Part shown: positions 59,273 to 64,000 of the stretch, piece after piece | Layout: each line of letters opens with the position of its first letter | Position numbering within the stretch: the stretch's first letter is position 1 | Assembly: GCA_024220505.1 (NCBI GenBank) | Contig: JAKZZE010000036.1 | Coordinates: 248,001 to 312,000, forward strand | DNA from: Rhizopus arrhizus | Lineage: Eukaryota > Mucoromycota > Mucoromycetes > Mucorales > Rhizopodaceae | Direction of reading: 5' to 3' | Length of the DNA: 64,000 nt | Program-made: the position numbers and the translations under genes | Notes under the pieces: model-generated | What the model saw: the letters and a program-made list of their open reading frames with translations, nothing else | What the model was told of the DNA's origin: nothing | The model's database searches: none

Positions 59273-60209
59273 TTTCATAAATGCATCTTTATAAGCTGTC
59301 AATGTCAATTAAAGGAAATAGACAATGATGTTTATTTATAAAATCAATATTGTTATTCTATATACAAGTGTAATTTAGTCTCTTCTTTGTGGGTTTATAA
59401 TGCATTTCCAAGTCATATACTTTCTTCAATTGAAGAAATTTCACAAACCACAATCCTTTACTTTTTACTCTTGAAGTCTTGGTGTATCAAATGACCTGAT
59501 TTCATCTGTTGAGGGCTTTTTTAATTTACATAATAGAAATTTCTATTATTTTTAAAGAGTATTCGCTGGAATGTCTGGCAGTGCATCAAGTCGATTTCAT
59601 GAAATGGAGAGCAATAACATAAAGGTAGTTTCAAAAGATCCTTTACAGTCCGGCGACCAATGAAAAAGGAAAGATGAAAAGACTAGTTTGAATATACAAT
59701 GACGAAAGCTCGGACGAGAACAGGGGTAAGCAGAAGGTCTAGGACAAGAGTGATAAGAACTAGAGAAAGAGAAGGTCTTTATGATGTATGCATATGGGTC
59801 TCAAAATAAAGAATATATAGTAACAAATACTTTGTTTAATAGTTTGTATGTCACAGTCAATAACAAAAATGATCGGCTATTTTATCATCCATGAATATGA
59901 AAGTAGTGCGGTATCAATCCATAATGTTATCCTTTTATTTTTATAGGATATTCAGAGAATTGTTTGAAATCAGAGATTACTTGGATGCTTTGAATGAATT
60001 ATACATTTGATACTATTGAGTATCCCTCGAGCAAAATGTGTATCTTATTTCCCCTTTTTTTAAATCTGTTAATGCGGAGATTCATTTAATTTGCATTATC
60101 AATACACACGAAGCATGTGAATTTTTCTAAGCAAGACGTGTTTTCGGTATAAACTGCTTTTTATTACTTTTTTCCCCTCTTTTCTTTCATAAACGTTTCT
60201 TTTAATAAA
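59273..60209. other. Intergenic
   Basis: About 0.9 kb, no gene. A pyrimidine-rich stretch (60166-60190) lies just upstream of the acyl-CoA dehydrogenase start. Confidence 0.45.
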
Positions 60210-61816
60210 ATGTTGAGATCTTCCACCACCCGTTCTATTCAACTATTATCCCGTGCTCTTCCTAAAAGAACCTTCACTCAATCTGCCATTGCTCGCAATG
60301 CAGTTGGCCTTCCTACATCCCTTCAGGCCTTTACCGAAGAAGAGCTTATGCTTAAAGACTCTGGTAGAATTGAAGAAATAAACGCGGTATAGAGGATTAC
60401 TGATCGTGTATAATATAGTTGCTAGATTTGCTCAAGAAGTAGTTAAGCCAAAGGTACTAGAGATGGATGAAACTGAACAGGTGCACCCTTCTGTTTTAAA
60501 GGGACTTTTCGAGCAAGGTGTGAGTATATTTTTTTTTCTTTTAGAAGGGATGTGTCATGGGTGTTAAATAACAAAAACTGTATATGTAGCTTATGGGAAT
60601 TGAAACTGATGCTGAATATGACGGCGCTAATTGTTCTTTTACATCAGCTATTATCACTATTGAAGGTAAGGGAATGCACGATTAAGAAAAATACAGCAGT
60701 ATGATAAACTCAAAAGAAAAAAAAAATGATCAGAACTTGCCAAGGTTGATCCATCAATCAGTGTACTTTGTGATGTTCAAGTAAGCATAGAGTGGAATAC
60801 ATAAAGTATATGAAGCATTAATATTTTTTTATGATTAGAACACTCTGGTTGGAACTCTTGTTCGCAAATATGGTAATGCAGATGTCAAGAATAGATTTCT
60901 TCCAAGATTAGCTACAGACGCCGTTGGTTGTTTCTGTTTATCTGAATCAGGTTCAGGTTCTGATGCATTTGCTCTTCAAACGCGTGCTATCGAAAAAGAT
61001 GACCATTATGTATTGAATGGTTCAAAGATGTGGATTACTAACTCTGGTGAAGCTGACATTTTCCTTGTGTTTGCTAATGTGTAAGTCATACTAGGTTCTC
61101 CGGTGTTTTTTATTCTTACTGTTTTTGATAGTGATCCTTCAAAGGGCTATAAGGGCATTACATGTTTTATTGTAACAAAGGACATGGGCATTCAAATCGC
61201 AAAGAAAGAAAGCAAGTTGGGTATTCGTGCATCATCTACTTGTGTATTGAACTTTGACGACATCATTGTTCCCAAAGAAAATATTCTTGGTGAGGTTGGT
61301 AAAGGTTACAAGTATGCCATTGAAATCTTGAACGAAGGTCGTATTGGTATTGCTGCTCAAATGATTGGTCTTGCCCAAGGTGCTTATGATATCGCCTTAC
61401 CTTATCTTTTCCAAAGAAAGCAATTTGGTCAATTCATTGGTGATTTCCAAGCTATGCAACACCAATATGCTCAGAGTAAAATACATGTTTCCTTAAATTG
61501 ACATGTTTGTACTCATTTTATGTGAATAGTTGCTGTTGAAATCGAAGCTGCTAGACTCTTAACCTACAATGCTGCTCGTTTAAAAGAAGAAGGCAAAAAT
61601 TTTATCAAAGAAGCTGCCATGGCTAAACTTTATTCCTCTCAAGTAGCTGAGCATGCTGCTAGTAAGGCTATTGAATGGTGTGGTGGTGTTGGTTTTACTC
61701 GCGAGCTGGGCGTTGAAAAATTCTACAGGGATGCAAAGATTGGTGCTATTTATGAAGGCACAAGTAACATTCAACTTCAAACAATTGCTAAATTGATTTC
61801 TTCACAATACAAATAA
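60210..61816 (+). CDS. ACADSB: Short/branched-chain acyl-CoA dehydrogenase, mitochondrial
   Basis: At least seven exons, about 430 residues. The presequence [20 protein letters not shown] is mitochondrial. FAD and substrate motifs: [20 protein letters not shown] (LSE-GSGSD), [53 protein letters not shown] and [20 protein letters not shown] are typical of the C-terminal domain, and [14 protein letters not shown] carries the catalytic-Glu region of the SBCAD/SCAD group. The enzyme oxidises branched short-chain acyl-CoA from isoleucine breakdown, passing electrons to ETF. Introns are 50-60 nt. The exact substrate group (ACADSB rather than SCAD) is inferred from the overall sequence pattern. Confidence 0.92.
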
Positions 61817-62391
61817 ATATAGATTTTGCATTCTGGCTAAATGAATAAAATAATTCTTTACATAACCCCTCTTTACGACTAAATATATATTGACTCGGGC
61901 GAAAACAATGGAATTGTGCGTTGTCCTGTCACAGCACCCTAAATTAAGAACAGTGGCTCTCAATATTTATCAGCCAAATCTCCTACAGTCCATTTTCTCC
62001 CTTAATCTCTTTCGTGTTTCTTTATTCTTTCGGCTCCTTTTTAACTATAATAGCTGGAATATGAAAACAGCGATCCCACTGGGCTATTAATTACCCTTTT
62101 CAGATAAACACCTTTAATGCTTCGTCTGAGCACGAAATTTATCAAATCAGCCGAATGTTTTTGATAAAAGCCAAATTATCAAAATTATGAGGGCACCAGT
62201 CTGTATCTCGGGCACCATTTTCATTGTTACCTGATTTCTGACATTTCACAATCCAAAACTTTCTTCTGCTTTAATGATTGGCAGTGAAAGATTGTGGATG
62301 TAATTAACCCAAAAATGTGCAGAGAGAACTGCGTGGCTTGAAAGTGACGGCTGTTTTAAATGAATTGAAGCTACAGCATAAAGGATTATTT

Positions 62392-62397
<6 letters not shown>
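61817..62397. other. Intergenic
   Basis: About 580 bp upstream of the Grn1-domain gene. The frame at 61890-62090 has no recognisable content. Confidence 0.45.

Positions 62398-62440
<43 letters not shown>
62398..62440 (+). promoter_or_regulatory. Coding-strand T43 tract upstream of the Grn1-domain gene
   Basis: 43 T followed by CATTCATTTATATTTTTCAG and then C-ATGG. The CAG next to the ATG is a good 3' splice site, so the tract may belong to a 5'-UTR intron. Confidence 0.5.
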
Positions 62441-62461
62441 CATTCATTTATATTTTTCAGC

Positions 62462-62907
62462 ATGGTTCCTAAGAGTATGAAAACTAATTTGCAAACGAAT
62501 GCTATTAATTTAGTGCTTACAAATCTTTTTATTAGAAAGACAAAGTAAAAGAGTTCGTATGGCACACAGATATCGAATTGCCGGTAGAATAAAAGATCAT
62601 CAAAGAAAGGAACGTCGAGGTGAAAAAAAGAACCTTAAGGGCAACAGAAGTAGGTGTATAATTGGCAACTTGTGGTATTTCAAGCTTCTAAAATTTCTTT
62701 TTAATAGAATCAAAAAAAGATCCTGGAATTCCAAATAACTGGCCATTTAAAGAAGAGCTTCTAAATGAAGTTGAAAGACAAAGGCAAGAAGCCGAAGAAG
62801 AAAAGAAAAAGAAGAAAGCATTAAACAAAAAGAAAAAGACGACACCGAAAAAGACACTAGTTGAAGAAGAAGTAACTGAAAATGACTTGGAGAAGTCTGA
62901 AGAGTAA
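62462..62907 (+). CDS. Stand-alone Grn1/nucleostemin N-terminal domain protein
   Basis: Three exons join to about 115 residues. [19 protein letters not shown] is followed by [20 protein letters not shown] and then [20 protein letters not shown], the Grn1 (GNL3L N-terminal) signature [17 protein letters not shown], then a long basic coiled coil ([20 protein letters not shown]). The domain normally precedes the circularly permuted GTPase of Grn1/Nug1/nucleostemin, nucleolar 60S-assembly factors. Here a stop at 62905-62907 follows the basic helix, and the next gene on the right lies on the opposite strand, so there is no GTPase. It probably acts in the nucleolus or binds rRNA. Confidence 0.8.
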
Positions 62908-63172
62908 ATTGTCAAGAAAAGATTAGATATATTTGTATATAAAGAACTTTATTTCTCGTATAGACTTTAATTCTTATCGGTTCCTTACGCCATTGATTTC
63001 AATTGTTTACAACATGTGTTTATACTTTTTTTTTTTGGAAAGCATCTGGTTATTGCTGTGATTTTATTCAAATGCTATTTAATTTAAAAGTATGTGTTTT
63101 ATGTTACAAACAACGAGGTTATGTGTCGATAAATATAGATGGTTGGGTATTCTTTTTTTTTTCTTTCTGAAG

Positions 63173-64000
63173 TTACGGTTTTCCAATTTTCAAGCTAAGA
63201 AAACCTGCAATGGCAGCCATAATAGCACCAATTCTCAAGATAACTCCAATCGTATCTGTGGGTGTCTCTTGGCCTTGGTTATTCTCCAGCAACCAAAATA
63301 TAAGACTGCTGAAGAAAGTAACAAGGAACTGTGGTAAAACTATGTACATGTTATGTATTCCTAAAAGCACACCAGCTGCTGGTGATGATGATCCTTCATG
63401 GCGTGTTTTTCTTCCACTTATCTCACCAGTACGATGTGATTCTTTCACTCCAACCATTTCAATATCTTCTTCATCATCTTCCTCTTCATCATCAGTGGTC
63501 ATCACGGGTTGATAAATACCTGATTCAATACCACTTCGAGCCAAATTAAGATTAACTTGAGATTCTGTTATGCGAGAATTTCCAAAAATAGCATTTTTAG
63601 GTTCTCTTTTAGCTTCTTGAGCAGATATGAATTCACCTAATAAAGAAAATGGGGCCCACATAGTAATAGCCCAGCTAATACCGCACAAACCAATTACGAT
63701 AGCAGCAGCTATAACATCATTGACAAAAAACGTCGACATCATGCACGCACAAAACACAAAGTGACTTATTGTCCATGAGCGAGGAAGTGTCAAGAATGAT
63801 AATTTGAGATGCTTCAAAAAATTAAGCTTGAGATGTATTCCGTTATACAATGTCAAGGTATAATATTCCTGATCTTCATCTGATGATGACACGATTAAAG
63901 GTAGTAAGATTGAAGATGATAGTGATACGATAGAATAGACAAGGAACGCGAACGACCCAGCCCGTGTTGCCTGTCCTACTTTATCCTCTGTTGGATCTGA
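63173..64000 (-). CDS. SLC45/SUT-type sugar transporter (GPH/MFS family), C-terminal part
   Basis: The frame is open to the right edge, so the N-terminal part is missing. Visible in order: RAGSFAFLVYSIVSLSSSIL, LPRSWTISHFVFCACMMSTF and VIAAAIVIGLCGISWAITMW-APFSLLGEFI (typical of SLC45/SUT helices), a long cytosolic acidic loop (TTDDEEEDDEEDIE), then GVLLGIHNMYIVLPQFLVTF-FSSLIFWLL and a final helix before KIGKP. GxxxGIxNxYIVLPQFL is a hallmark of plant SUT and fungal Sut1 H+/sucrose or maltose symporters. It should act at the plasma membrane. Substrate unknown. Confidence 0.85.
   Translation of the reverse strand, partial: SDPTEDKVGQATRAGSFAFLVYSIVSLSSSILLPLIVSSSDEDQEYYTLTLYNGIHLKLNFLKHLKLSFLTLPRSWTISHFVFCACMMSTFFVNDVIAAAIVIGLCGISWAITMWAPFSLLGEFISAQEAKREPKNAIFGNSRITESQVNLNLARSGIESGIYQPVMTTDDEEEDDEEDIEMVGVKESHRTGEISGRKTRHEGSSSPAAGVLLGIHNMYIVLPQFLVTFFSSLIFWLLENNQGQETPTDTIGVILRIGAIMAAIAGFLSLKIGKP

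Noticed and set aside
62688..62915. 75-residue minus-strand frame opposite the Grn1-domain gene
   Set aside because: Ser/Phe-rich translation of the complement of a Lys/Glu-rich coding region; a shadow.

Overview
The window comes from a filamentous fungus, most likely an early-diverging one of the Mucoromycota (Mucorales-like). The DNA is AT-rich. Genes are split by many short introns of about 50-70 nt with GT...AG ends. The proteins are typically fungal: Zn2Cys6 and C2H2 transcription factors, a Ppz-type phosphatase, a LAMMER kinase and a metacaspase. The repeats (L1-like LINEs, a Fanzor/TnpB-type nuclease, Tc1-like transposase debris) fit Mucoromycota. This assignment is inference from gene style and family recall, not a database match.

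Layout. 1-0.6 kb: the C-terminal end of a Fanzor-type (eukaryotic TnpB-like) nuclease. 1.3-3.5 kb: a basic, low-complexity protein of unknown function. 4.3-6.1 kb: LAMMER kinase. 9.5-10.3 kb: C2H2 transcription factor. 13.2-15.6 kb: NDUFS1, the 75-kDa subunit of mitochondrial complex I. 16.4-17.9 kb: Ppz-type protein phosphatase. 18.0-19.6 kb: a disordered protein with a conserved-looking C-terminus. 21.5-40.4 kb: an accessory block with four LINE units, all on the minus strand, including one intact element with a perfect 15-bp target-site duplication and one LINE nested inside another, plus two degenerate unknown genes and half a tRNA-Tyr. 40.6-43.7 kb: convergent UBP6 (proteasome deubiquitinase) and RMD5/GID2 (GID E3 ligase). 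44.3-48.5 kb: coiled-coil, small and Thr-rich proteins of unknown function. 49-54 kb: a second accessory block with two Tc1-like transposase fragments, a broken unknown gene and a LINE ORF1 remnant. 54.3-57 kb: Zn2Cys6 transcription factor. 57.1-58.9 kb: metacaspase. 60.2-61.8 kb: mitochondrial acyl-CoA dehydrogenase. 62.5-62.9 kb: a small protein that is only the Grn1/nucleostemin N-terminal domain. 63.2-64 kb: the C-terminal part of an SLC45/SUT-type sugar transporter.

Main points of interest. (1) The LINE copies start almost exactly at the ORF1 start codon: unrelated flanks meet the same C-ATGG-TCTTTC start in all four copies that retain a 5' end, and target-site duplications confirm this in two, so the family looks essentially leaderless. 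(2) One LINE is intact and apparently young; another is nested inside a relative. (3) A gene at 36.8-38.0 kb resembles a serine-recombinase catalytic fold, but has a TGA where the conserved arginine of the GYxRxS motif should be and lacks the second arginine cluster. (4) A Fanzor remnant carries Cys for Arg beside the RuvC-III Asp. (5) Nonsense changes in the repeats are mostly G:C to A:T transitions. (6) Very long coding-strand T tracts sit just upstream of several start codons, often ending in an AG that could be a 5'-UTR intron acceptor. The ordinary genes are unlinked housekeeping functions, apart from the UBP6/RMD5 pair, which both belong to ubiquitin-dependent proteolysis.
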